The notes beneath the pieces are model-generated. The model was not told the DNA's origin, did not search any database, and saw only the letters and a list, made by a program, of their open reading frames with translations. Made by a program: the position numbers and the translations under genes. From Bacteroidales bacterium (GTDB lineage Bacteria; Bacteroidota; Bacteroidia; Bacteroidales; UBA932), in the NCBI GenBank assembly GCA_029009115.1, contig JAQXJU010000113.1:1-41658 (forward strand): a stretch of DNA of 41,658 nt. Direction: 5' to 3'. This document shows, one piece after another, positions 8,298 through 15,730 of the stretch (position 1 is the first letter of the stretch; each line of letters starts with the position of its first letter).

Positions 8298-9220
8298 ACC
8301 TGCGTTTACATATTGCAGCCCTGACGCTTCTGCTGACGTCCCTGCTCGCCGGTCCCGCCCGTCCGGCAGGCAGATTATCGCATGAGTCTTCTCCCTCCCC
8401 TCAGAATCTTTCCCCCGAAAAACTCAAGGCCTCCCGCATTTCGGCCCGCTGGAAAGGGATGCGTTACCTTATGCCCTTTCTCGGACTCCCCGAGCAGAGT
8501 TTCAAGATGGGAGGATATGACCGCAACCAGCGTACCGCTGAGCCCGAGGTCCTGCTGACCAATGTAATCTGCGATGCCATCTACGGCGAGAAGACAGAGT
8601 ACCGTAACGGCGTGTGGGTGTCGGAGAATCTCGACTTCGGAATGCCCAACTGGATAGCCTGGGACGTGAATGCAGAAAGCAGTTCCAAGGGCGTGTCAAT
8701 CGTCGAAACTGGGAGCGGACGCGACCTGCTCGCCCGGCATATGAGCCCCTCAAAAATCAAGATGGATTCTGCCGTATGGGCAGGGGTGCTTGACGAGTGC
8801 TGGAAGTGGGCCTGGGAGAAGCCTGTCGGCAATCTTGCCATAGTCTGCGGACCTCTTGTCTATGGAGCCGAGCGCTTTGCAGGCAGGGATGCAGTGCCCT
8901 ACGAATACTTCCTTGTGGTCTGCAAGAAGGTTCGAGGAGGGCTTGGATACAAGTCAATAGGCTTTCTCATCCCCAATTCCCCGGGGCTTTCGCTTTCCTC
9001 GATGAAGTTCAGCGAGTGCGTCAACCTCATCGAGCACAAGTCGGGATACAACTTCTTCCCGGGTCTTCCTTCTCATTCGGCAGAAGCCATAGAGGGTATG
9101 ACGACCTATGAATTATTCTGCCCCTACATAGAGCAGGAAGTCTATCTTGACGATCCTTCCGAGAGAGAAGATTTCCGCGATTCGATGTCGGATTATCTCG
9201 AAGACTTCAGAGACAGATAG
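8294..9220 (+). CDS. Secreted DNA/RNA non-specific endonuclease-like protein with degenerate active site
   Basis: The likely start is the TTG at 8294, which overlaps the kinase stop as TTGA and gives a signal peptide (MNLRLHIAALTLLLTSLLAG). A longer frame from 8207 would lie inside the kinase gene. The 308-residue product resembles the NUC1/EndoG beta-beta-alpha-metal nuclease family: an N-terminal LDFGMPNWIAWDV segment, a RHMSPS block, a W-rich helix, IVCGPLVYG, and a C-terminal GYKSIGFLIPN. In active members the core is DRGH(M/L)xP followed by a metal-binding Asn. Here it reads LARHMSPS: the His is kept but DRG is not, and I see no clear Asn. It may be inactive or altered. The assignment rests on pattern recognition only. 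Confidence 0.6.
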   Translation: MNLRLHIAALTLLLTSLLAGPARPAGRLSHESSPSPQNLSPEKLKASRISARWKGMRYLMPFLGLPEQSFKMGGYDRNQRTAEPEVLLTNVICDAIYGEKTEYRNGVWVSENLDFGMPNWIAWDVNAESSSKGVSIVETGSGRDLLARHMSPSKIKMDSAVWAGVLDECWKWAWEKPVGNLAIVCGPLVYGAERFAGRDAVPYEYFLVVCKKVRGGLGYKSIGFLIPNSPGLSLSSMKFSECVNLIEHKSGYNFFPGLPSHSAEAIEGMTTYELFCPYIEQEVYLDDPSEREDFRDSMSDYLEDFRDR

Positions 9221-9242
9221 TGGATTTTCGCTTCACTTTCCT

Positions 9243-9250
9243 TATCTTTG
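9243..9250 (+). promoter_or_regulatory. -7 promoter element upstream of engB
   Basis: TATCTTTG followed by CA is the most common form of the phylum -7 box. It lies 22 bases before the engB start, in a 52-bp gap. No good TTTG is found at the expected upstream spacing. Confidence 0.65.
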
Positions 9251-9272
9251 CAGACTGTAATTCAGACAGGGT

Positions 9273-9869
9273 ATGAATATCACTCAAGCAAGATTTGCAG
9301 GCAGCAGCACAAGAGTTGCGGACCGCCCGTCTCCGCATTTGCCTGAGTTTGCATTCATAGGCCGCTCCAATGTAGGCAAGTCGTCGCTTATCAATATGCT
9401 CACCGGCAACGGGAAACTTGCGATGACCTCCTCCAAGCCCGGCAAGACTCGCCTCGTGAATCATTTCCTTATCAATGATTCGTGGTATCTGGTTGACCTG
9501 CCGGGCTACGGCTATGCGAAGGTGAGCCAGAAGGGAAGGGATGCGCTTGCCGATGTCGTGCGCGACTACATCCACAATTCTCCCGACCTGACCCTTCTGT
9601 TCGTGCTTGTGGACTCGCGTCACGAGATAGGTCGCATCGACATCGACTTCATTGCCGAACTTGGCGAGAACGGAATCCCCTTCGCCATTATCTTCACCAA
9701 GGCCGACAAGATGGGCCCTGTGGCAGTCAGGAATATGATTGACAAAGACTGCGAGATTCTCCTGCGCGACTGGGAAGAGCTGCCGCCCGTGTTCCTGTCT
9801 TCGTCGCAGTCAGGACAAGGAAGAGAAGAAATACTCAAGTATATAGATACAGTATTGAAATCGATATAG
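9273..9869 (+). CDS. engB: Ribosome biogenesis GTPase EngB (YsxC/YihA)
   Basis: EngB is an essential GTPase that helps late assembly of the 50S subunit. The 198-residue protein has the G1 P-loop GRSNVGKSS at about 30-38, the switch II motif DLPGYGYAKVS, and the G4 motif TKADK. The FAFIGRSNVGKSSLINML block is diagnostic of EngB. Length is normal. It is followed after four bases by prs, and a second ribosome-assembly GTPase (der) lies two genes downstream. Confidence 0.96.
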   Translation: MNITQARFAGSSTRVADRPSPHLPEFAFIGRSNVGKSSLINMLTGNGKLAMTSSKPGKTRLVNHFLINDSWYLVDLPGYGYAKVSQKGRDALADVVRDYIHNSPDLTLLFVLVDSRHEIGRIDIDFIAELGENGIPFAIIFTKADKMGPVAVRNMIDKDCEILLRDWEELPPVFLSSSQSGQGREEILKYIDTVLKSI

Positions 9870-9873
9870 AGTT

Positions 9874-10860
9874 ATGTACCATTCTCACCGTATGGAATTG
9901 TTTTCCTGCAGAGCCTCACACGACTTTGCAGAGAAGGTTATCGGACACTTGAACAGGAATATCAGGGAAGGGGAGTCTCCCGTGCATCTTGGAGACCTGG
10001 AAGTAACGCCTTTCAGTGACGGCGAGTTCCAGCCCCGCTTCAAGGACAGCGTACGAGGCGCGACAGTGTTCATTCTCCAGTCAACCATTCCCCCCTCGGA
10101 CAATCTGATGGAACTGCTGCTCTGTATCGATGCGGCCAAGAGAGCCTCCGCCGACAAGGTTATAGCAGTCATCCCTTACTTCGGATGGGCCAGACAAGAC
10201 CGCAAGGACAGGCCCAGAGTGGCAATCGGAGCCAAACTCGTAGCCAATCTCCTCAGGGCGGCCGGTGCCGACAGGGTTATGACCTGCGACTTGCACGCCG
10301 ACCAGATTCAGGGCTTCTTCGACATCCCCGTCGATCACGTCTATGCCAGCAAGGTGTTCATCCCCTGCATCCACGACCTGCATCTTGACAACCTCGCCAT
10401 CGCGGCCCCCGATATGGGAGGTGCCAAGCGTGCCAGTTCCTATGCCAAGGCCTTGAGCACCAAGACCGAAGACTGCGGAGTCATACTCTGCCACAAGACC
10501 AGGGAGAGAGCCAACGTTGTTGCCGAAATCAAGGCCATAGGCGAGGTCGAGGGCAAGAACATCATCATAGTTGACGACCTTATCGACACTGCCGGAACCC
10601 TTTGCAAGGCCGGTGACGTGCTCAAGGAAAAGGGTGCAAAGAGTGTTCGTGCCTGTGCCACCCACGGTCTTCTTTCAGGAAATGCCCTTGAGAAGATTCA
10701 CAACTCCGCTCTCGAAGAAGTGTTCATCACCGATTCGGTGCCTCATCCCGAACTTGCCGGTGATCCCAAGATTAGAATAGTCTCGATGACCGAGGTCTTT
10801 GCATCCATCATCGACAAGGTATATAATTACGAACCCATCAGTCCGCAGTTCATACGTTAG
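9874..10860 (+). CDS. prs: Ribose-phosphate pyrophosphokinase
   Basis: Prs makes PRPP from ribose 5-phosphate and ATP, feeding purine, pyrimidine, histidine, tryptophan and NAD synthesis. Diagnostic blocks are SDNLMELLLCIDAAKRA, the ATP-binding GWARQDRKDRPRV, TCDLHADQIQGFF and the PRPP-binding VDDLIDTAGT. With the ATG at 9874 it has 328 residues. An internal ATG at 9892 (MELFSCRAS) would give 322, closer to the usual 310-320, and cannot be excluded. It sits between engB and a small membrane-protein gene, which begins directly after its stop codon. Confidence 0.95.
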   Translation: MYHSHRMELFSCRASHDFAEKVIGHLNRNIREGESPVHLGDLEVTPFSDGEFQPRFKDSVRGATVFILQSTIPPSDNLMELLLCIDAAKRASADKVIAVIPYFGWARQDRKDRPRVAIGAKLVANLLRAAGADRVMTCDLHADQIQGFFDIPVDHVYASKVFIPCIHDLHLDNLAIAAPDMGGAKRASSYAKALSTKTEDCGVILCHKTRERANVVAEIKAIGEVEGKNIIIVDDLIDTAGTLCKAGDVLKEKGAKSVRACATHGLLSGNALEKIHNSALEEVFITDSVPHPELAGDPKIRIVSMTEVFASIIDKVYNYEPISPQFIR

Positions 10861-11097
10861 ATGAAACTCTTTCTGCCTGTTCTCGTTCTGGTAGCCCTGT
10901 GCGTGCTCTGCCTCGGAGTCAATATCTTCCGGGGGAGGGACTTCCCGCACTACGACGTAGGCTCGAACGAGGAGATGCGCAAGAGGGGAATACGCTGTTT
11001 CAAGGACGAAGATGCCGAACTTCATTCCCGCTCCTGCCCGGGGAATATGGGAGATGCCTGCGCTGACTGTAATTACCACAATCTGACAAAGAAATGA
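10861..11097 (+). CDS. Small Cys-rich single-pass membrane protein
   Basis: This 78-residue protein has one N-terminal hydrophobic segment (about 3-22) followed by a short soluble tail. The tail contains [17 protein letters not shown] and six Cys overall, two in the membrane segment and four in the tail, ending with a CxxC (CADC). It resembles a family of short Bacteroidales membrane or secreted proteins carrying VGxNxxMRKRGI, which has no known function. The gene begins at the base after the prs stop and overlaps the der start (ATGA), so it is tightly built into the engB-prs-der operon. I infer membrane anchoring; the role is unknown. Confidence 0.75.
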   Translation: MKLFLPVLVLVALCVLCLGVNIFRGRDFPHYDVGSNEEMRKRGIRCFKDEDAELHSRSCPGNMGDACADCNYHNLTKK

Positions 11098-12401
11098 GCA
11101 TAGTAGCCATCGTGGGCCGGCCCAATGTCGGCAAGAGTACCCTTTTCAACCGTCTGGTCGGAATGCGCCAGGCAATTGTGGATGATGTTTCGGGAGTGAC
11201 CCGTGACAGGCATTACGGCAACTGTGAATGGTGCGGCCGTGAATTCTCGGTCATCGACACCGGAGGATATACCACCAATTCCGACGACGTGTTCGAGTCG
11301 GCAATACGCCAGCAGGTCGAAATTGCCATAGATGAATCCGACGTGGTCCTCTTTCTCGTAGAGGCCGCAACGGGCGTAACCGACTACGACGCGGGTATAG
11401 CTGATGTCCTTAGGCGCAGCCGCAAGCCGGTAATACTGTGCGTCAACAAGGTAGATACGGGCGAAAAGATATTTGACACCTACGAGTTCTATTCTCTTGG
11501 GCTCGGTGAGGTATGGAGTATTTCTGCAGCAAACGGTAGCGGAACGGGCGACCTTCTCGACGAGATCATCCGCGTGCTTCCCGAGGACAGCAGGGCCGAA
11601 GACAGCTACGAGGGAGTTCCGAGGATAGCCATAGTAGGAAAGCCCAATGTGGGCAAGTCCTCGCTGACCAATGCCCTGCTTGGAGAGCAGCGAAACATTG
11701 TCACTCCCGTTGCCGGAACCACCCGCGATTCAATCGAGACCTACTACAACAAGTACGGCCACGAGTTCGTGCTTGTCGATACAGCCGGAATACGCCGCAA
11801 GTCGAGGGTCCACGAGGACCTGGAGTTCTATTCGGTAATGCGTTCCATCCGGGCCATAGAGCACTCTGACATCTGCATCATAATGATAGATGCCACTGCC
11901 GGAATGGAGGCCCAGGATATGAACATCTTCAACCTCATACGCCGGAACCGCAAGGGATGCGTGCTGGTGGTGAACAAATGGGACCTCTTTGTCAAGGACA
12001 GCAATACCCTCAGGGACTACACCGAGGCTCTCAGAAGCCGCATCGCCCCTAGCGATGACGTGCCCATAGTGTTCTCCTCGGTCCTTAAGATGCAGAGGAT
12101 TCAGGATGTGCTCAACGCAGCCGCACAGGTGTGGGAGAACTACTCGGTAAAGATTCCAACCGCACGGCTCAATGAGGTGCTCCTGCCTCTCATCGAGGAG
12201 ACCCCTCCCCCGGCCTGGAAGGGCAAGTACGTCAAAATCAAGTACGTTACCCAGTTGCCCACCCGTTTCCCCGCTTTTGCCTTCTTCTGCAACCTCCCGC
12301 AGTACGTCAAGGAGCCTTACAAGCGCTTCCTCGAGAACAAAATCCGCGAGAACTTCCCTCTGACCGGCTGCCCGGTGCAGATATACATAAGGCAGAAATA
12401 A
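11094..12401 (+). CDS. der: Ribosome biogenesis GTPase Der (EngA)
   Basis: Der has two tandem GTPase domains and a C-terminal KH-like domain and is needed for 50S subunit assembly. The first P-loop GRPNVGKST is at about 8-16, with DTGGY and NKVD following. The second, GKPNVGKSS, is at about 182-190, with DTAGIRRKS and NKWD. The KH-like domain covers roughly the last 85 residues, beginning after [15 protein letters not shown]. At 435 residues the length is typical. The start overlaps the preceding stop by four bases. Der is probably the last gene of this operon; a weak hairpin and T-rich stretch follow it. Confidence 0.97.
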   Translation: MSIVAIVGRPNVGKSTLFNRLVGMRQAIVDDVSGVTRDRHYGNCEWCGREFSVIDTGGYTTNSDDVFESAIRQQVEIAIDESDVVLFLVEAATGVTDYDAGIADVLRRSRKPVILCVNKVDTGEKIFDTYEFYSLGLGEVWSISAANGSGTGDLLDEIIRVLPEDSRAEDSYEGVPRIAIVGKPNVGKSSLTNALLGEQRNIVTPVAGTTRDSIETYYNKYGHEFVLVDTAGIRRKSRVHEDLEFYSVMRSIRAIEHSDICIIMIDATAGMEAQDMNIFNLIRRNRKGCVLVVNKWDLFVKDSNTLRDYTEALRSRIAPSDDVPIVFSSVLKMQRIQDVLNAAAQVWENYSVKIPTARLNEVLLPLIEETPPPAWKGKYVKIKYVTQLPTRFPAFAFFCNLPQYVKEPYKRFLENKIRENFPLTGCPVQIYIRQK

Positions 12402-12405
12402 CATT

Positions 12406-12433
12406 TTCCTAGCAGAGGAACTCTTCTTTTTCC
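12406..12433 (+). terminator. Possible weak intrinsic terminator after der
   Basis: TTCCT (12406-12410) and AGGAA (12416-12420) form a 5-bp stem with a 5-base loop, followed by a pyrimidine-rich CTCTTCTTTTTCC tract. The stem is short, so termination would be weak. It sits between der and the xseA promoter element. Confidence 0.35.
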
Positions 12434-12446
12434 GCGAAAGTTTAGT

Positions 12447-12454
12447 TATATTTG
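12447..12454 (+). promoter_or_regulatory. -7 promoter element upstream of xseA
   Basis: TATATTTG matches the TAnnTTTG consensus and lies 18 bases upstream of the xseA ATG. The upstream T-rich tract has no TTTG at 20 bases. It could start the long xseA to ribF transcript. Confidence 0.6.
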
Positions 12455-12472
12455 TCCATAGTGTGACGCGCT

Positions 12473-13588
12473 ATGGAAGAGGGTTTTGAATATCTGGGTC
12501 TGAGGGAGTTCCTGTCCGAGGTGCGACAGACCGTGGAGGAAGTTTTTCCCCGCAGATTCTATCTTAAGGCGGAGTTGTCTTCCGTGCAGGCCCGTGCTAA
12601 CGGACATTGCTATCTGGAATTGTGTGAACAGTCCGAAGGGACCATCGTTGCCCGGGCGAGGGCCGTTGTGTGGCGTAGCCGATATCCGGCAATCTCGTCC
12701 TATTTCAAGGAGGTGACAGGCAGCCTTCCCTCGGCGGGGATGCAGGTTCTGATGCGCGTGCAGGCAAGCTACAGCGAACTCTACGGGCTGACCCTGACCG
12801 TAGATGAGATTGAACCGGAATTTACTCTCGGGGCTGCCGAGAGGCTCAGGCGCGAAACCGTTGCAAGGCTCGACAAAGAGGGTCTTCTCGACAGGCAGCG
12901 CTCTCTTGACTTTGCGGTACTGCCCTATCGTCTGGCAGTGATTTCGGCAAGTGATGCCGCTGGTTTCGGCGACTTCTGCATCCATCTCCAGGAGAATGCC
13001 TGGGGTTTCAAGTACGATGTCTGCCTGTTCCCGGCCACTATGCAGGGCGACGGAGCCCCCGGGTCCATCATCTCTGCTCTCGACAGCATAGGCGAAGAGG
13101 AGGGATACGATGCCGTGCTCCTTCTCAGGGGCGGTGGTTCGTCGCTCGACCTTGCCTGTTTCGACGACTACGAACTCTGCAAGGCCATAGCCCTTTTCCC
13201 CGTTCCTGTGTTTACCGCCATAGGACACGAGAGAGATGTGCACGTGGCGGATATGGTGGCTTTCCGCTCGGTCAAGACCCCTACGGCGCTTGCCGACCTC
13301 TTCCTTGAGGCCACGGCTGCCGAGGATGAGAGGCTCGAACAGTATTCAACGCGGCTGCGTCTTGCTTTTCTCAACAAGATAAACACCATCTTCAGCAGGC
13401 TCGATGTCCTTGAGGCCCGCATCAGGGGAGCGGACCCCCGCAATGTCCTCGGCAGGGGCTATGTCCTGCCTCTCGATTCCAGGGGACGGGTGGTGCGCAA
13501 GGTCGAGACCCTTTCAGCTGGAGATGAACTCCAGATAATGTTCGCCGACGGTACGGCGCTTTGTCAGGTGAAAGAATTGAAACATTAG
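12473..13588 (+). CDS. xseA: Exodeoxyribonuclease VII large subunit
   Basis: XseA is the catalytic subunit of exonuclease VII, which degrades single-stranded DNA into oligonucleotides and acts in repair and recombination. An N-terminal OB-fold (about 1-110, with RFYLKAELSSVQ) is followed by the catalytic domain, including VISASDAAGFGDF, LLRGGGSSLDLACFDD (about 215-230) and the TAIGHERDVHVADM segment. At 371 residues it is shorter than the E. coli enzyme (456), mainly because the C-terminal coiled-coil stalk is reduced. The small subunit follows after three bases. Confidence 0.94.
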   Translation: MEEGFEYLGLREFLSEVRQTVEEVFPRRFYLKAELSSVQARANGHCYLELCEQSEGTIVARARAVVWRSRYPAISSYFKEVTGSLPSAGMQVLMRVQASYSELYGLTLTVDEIEPEFTLGAAERLRRETVARLDKEGLLDRQRSLDFAVLPYRLAVISASDAAGFGDFCIHLQENAWGFKYDVCLFPATMQGDGAPGSIISALDSIGEEEGYDAVLLLRGGGSSLDLACFDDYELCKAIALFPVPVFTAIGHERDVHVADMVAFRSVKTPTALADLFLEATAAEDERLEQYSTRLRLAFLNKINTIFSRLDVLEARIRGADPRNVLGRGYVLPLDSRGRVVRKVETLSAGDELQIMFADGTALCQVKELKH

Positions 13589-13591
13589 CAT

Positions 13592-13762
13592 ATGGATCCG
13601 AACTTCGATTATTGTGAGGCTCTCAAAAGGCTCGAAGAGATTGCCCTGAAGGTCGAGGACCCTTCGACCGGAATAGGAGAGATAGACAAATACATCGCCG
13701 AGTCAGGCAAGCTCATCGCGCAGTGCCGCGAGTACCTCAGAAGCGTAAAAGAAACATTATGA
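13592..13762 (+). CDS. xseB: Exodeoxyribonuclease VII small subunit
   Basis: This short gene encodes 56 residues starting MDPNFDYCEALKRLEEIAL and ending SVKETL. The opening FDYCEALKRLEEI, followed by a short loop and a second helix with CREYLRSV, is the standard XseB two-helix layout, which binds and regulates the large subunit. XseB proteins usually have 60-80 residues, so this is a compact member. It lies three bases after xseA, as expected. Its TGA overlaps the glgB ATG (ATGA), tying exonuclease VII to the glycogen genes in one translationally coupled run. Confidence 0.9.
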   Translation: MDPNFDYCEALKRLEEIALKVEDPSTGIGEIDKYIAESGKLIAQCREYLRSVKETL

Positions 13763-15729
13763 AGCAGATATACCAGACAGACCCATGGCTGGCTCCCTAT
13801 GCCGATGCCATAAAGGCAAGGCACGCGAGGATACTTTCCGAACGGCGCCGTATAGCCGGGGACGGACCCCTTGCCCTGGGGGTGAACAATCACCTCTATT
13901 ACGGCCTTCATCACGGCGAGAACGGATCGTGGGTGTTCCGCGAATGGGCTCCGAACGCCACCCGTATCTACCTTGTCGGCGATTTTAACAACTGGAAGCG
14001 CACCGAGGCCTATGCTTTGAAGCCTGTAGGACAGGGGAACTGGGAAATAGAGATTCCTGCGATGTTCATCCGTCACGGCGAACTCTACAAGTTGTGGATC
14101 GAGTGGCCCGGAGGAGGGGCGGAGAGGCTGCCCGCATACGTTACCCGCTGCGTCCAGGACCCCGATACCAAGGTTTTCAGCGCTCAGGTCTGGGATCCGC
14201 CCCAGCCCTACGTCTGGCAATCGGCCTCACCCGGCAAACGACGCAACCCCCTCATCTATGAGTGTCACATAGGGATGAGCGGCGAGAAGGAAGGAGTGTC
14301 CACCTTCGATGAATTCCGTCTGAACGTGCTTCCGAGAGTCCGTGAGGGCGGGTATGACACCCTTCAGATTATGGCCCTGCAGGAGCATCCATACTACGGA
14401 TCCTTCGGATATCAGGTCTCAAACTTCTTTGCCCTGAGTTCGCGCTTCGGCACTCCCGAAGAGTTCAAGCATCTGGTCGATGACGCCCACAAGGCCGGGA
14501 TTGCGGTGGTGATGGACGTCGTCCACTCGCATTGCGTGAGCAACGAAGCCGAAAGCCTGGGCCGCTTCGACGGACGCGAAGACCTCTACTTCTATCCCGG
14601 CTCAAGAGGACATCATCCCGCCTGGGGCAGCCGCTGCTTCGACTACGGCAAGGATGAGGTCAAAAGGTTCCTACTCGCCAACCTAAAGTACTGGTTGGAG
14701 GAATACCATCTGGACGGTTTCCGCTTCGACGGAGTTACGAGTATGGTTTACTGGGACCACGGCCTTGGCAAGGATTTCGGCGACTACAGGCTCTACTTCG
14801 ACGCCGGGGTTGACGAGAATGCCGTGACCTACCTTGCCCTTGCTAACCAGCTCATACACGAAATCAATCCCGATGCCATCACCATTGCCGAGGACGTTTC
14901 GGGTATGGCCGGGCTTGCGGCACCTTTCGCGGCCGGCGGGGTGGGCTTCGACTTCAGAATGGCAATGGGAGTGGCCGACCACTGGATTAAGTGGATAAAG
15001 GAGCGCCGCGACGAAGACTGGTCTATGGGCGAGATATGGTGGGAACTGACCCGCAAGCGTGACGACGAGAAGACAATCAGCTATGCCGAATGCCACGACC
15101 AGGCGCTTGTCGGCGACAAGACCCTCATTTTCCGGCTCATCGACAAGGATATGTACTGGTCTATGGACAGAGGCTCGAAGAATCTTGTCGTTGATAGGGG
15201 AGTGGCCCTTCACAAGATGATAAGGCTCGTCACTCTGGCTACGGCAGGCAACGGGTATCTTAACTTTATGGGCAACGAATTCGGCCATCCCGAGTGGATA
15301 GATTTCCCCAGAGAGGGGAACGGATGGTCCTATGCCCACGCACGCCGCCTGTGGTCGATTTCCGACTCCGACGATCTCCGATTCAAGCTTCTGCGCAACT
15401 TCGACAAGGCTATGATACGCTACGCCCGTCGCGACGCTTTCCTTAGGCAGGCCCCCGAGCTGATTCGTGCTGACGAAGAGAAGAAAGTATTGATTTTTAG
15501 AAGGAAAGACAGTATCTTTGCATTCAATTTCAATCCGCAGTCTTCATTTGAAGATTATGGTTTTGCCGCACCGGCAGGAAAGTATAGAAAAGTAGTGGAT
15601 ACTGATGACCCCGGATTTGACGGATTCGGGCGATTGAGCCAGGACTCTGACCACAGTACTGACTCAGATGGAACACTGAGGCTATATCTTCCTTGCCGGT
15701 GTGCGTTGGTATTAAAAAAGTACAAATGA
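13759..15729 (+). CDS. glgB: 1,4-alpha-glucan branching enzyme (GH13)
   Basis: GlgB cuts alpha-1,4 chains and re-attaches them through alpha-1,6 bonds to branch glycogen. The ATG at 13759 overlaps the xseB stop, giving 656 residues. An N-terminal CBM48-type domain (NHLYYGLHHGENGSWVFREWAPNA, YLVGDFNNW, split here as landmarks) precedes the GH13 barrel. Active-site blocks are VVMDVVHSH, GFRFDGV with nucleophile Asp324, TIAEDVSG with acid/base Glu378, and AECHDQ. The final 80 codons are clearly more AT-rich than the rest and contain a candidate promoter for the next genes. The eukaryote-like GlgB layout is common in Bacteroidota. Confidence 0.94.
   Translation: MKQIYQTDPWLAPYADAIKARHARILSERRRIAGDGPLALGVNNHLYYGLHHGENGSWVFREWAPNATRIYLVGDFNNWKRTEAYALKPVGQGNWEIEIPAMFIRHGELYKLWIEWPGGGAERLPAYVTRCVQDPDTKVFSAQVWDPPQPYVWQSASPGKRRNPLIYECHIGMSGEKEGVSTFDEFRLNVLPRVREGGYDTLQIMALQEHPYYGSFGYQVSNFFALSSRFGTPEEFKHLVDDAHKAGIAVVMDVVHSHCVSNEAESLGRFDGREDLYFYPGSRGHHPAWGSRCFDYGKDEVKRFLLANLKYWLEEYHLDGFRFDGVTSMVYWDHGLGKDFGDYRLYFDAGVDENAVTYLALANQLIHEINPDAITIAEDVSGMAGLAAPFAAGGVGFDFRMAMGVADHWIKWIKERRDEDWSMGEIWWELTRKRDDEKTISYAECHDQALVGDKTLIFRLIDKDMYWSMDRGSKNLVVDRGVALHKMIRLVTLATAGNGYLNFMGNEFGHPEWIDFPREGNGWSYAHARRLWSISDSDDLRFKLLRNFDKAMIRYARRDAFLRQAPELIRADEEKKVLIFRRKDSIFAFNFNPQSSFEDYGFAAPAGKYRKVVDTDDPGFDGFGRLSQDSDHSTDSDGTLRLYLPCRCALVLKKYK
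15490..15520 (+). promoter_or_regulatory. Candidate internal promoter within the 3' end of glgB
   Basis: TTG (15490-15492), a 20-base spacer, and TATCTTTG (15513-15520) followed by CA form a near-perfect phylum promoter inside glgB codons. The -7 box is read as Ser-Ile-Phe-Ala using AT-rich codons unusual for this gene. Transcription would begin near 15524, about 200 bases before the debranching-enzyme gene. Confidence 0.6.
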
Positions 15730-15730
15730 T

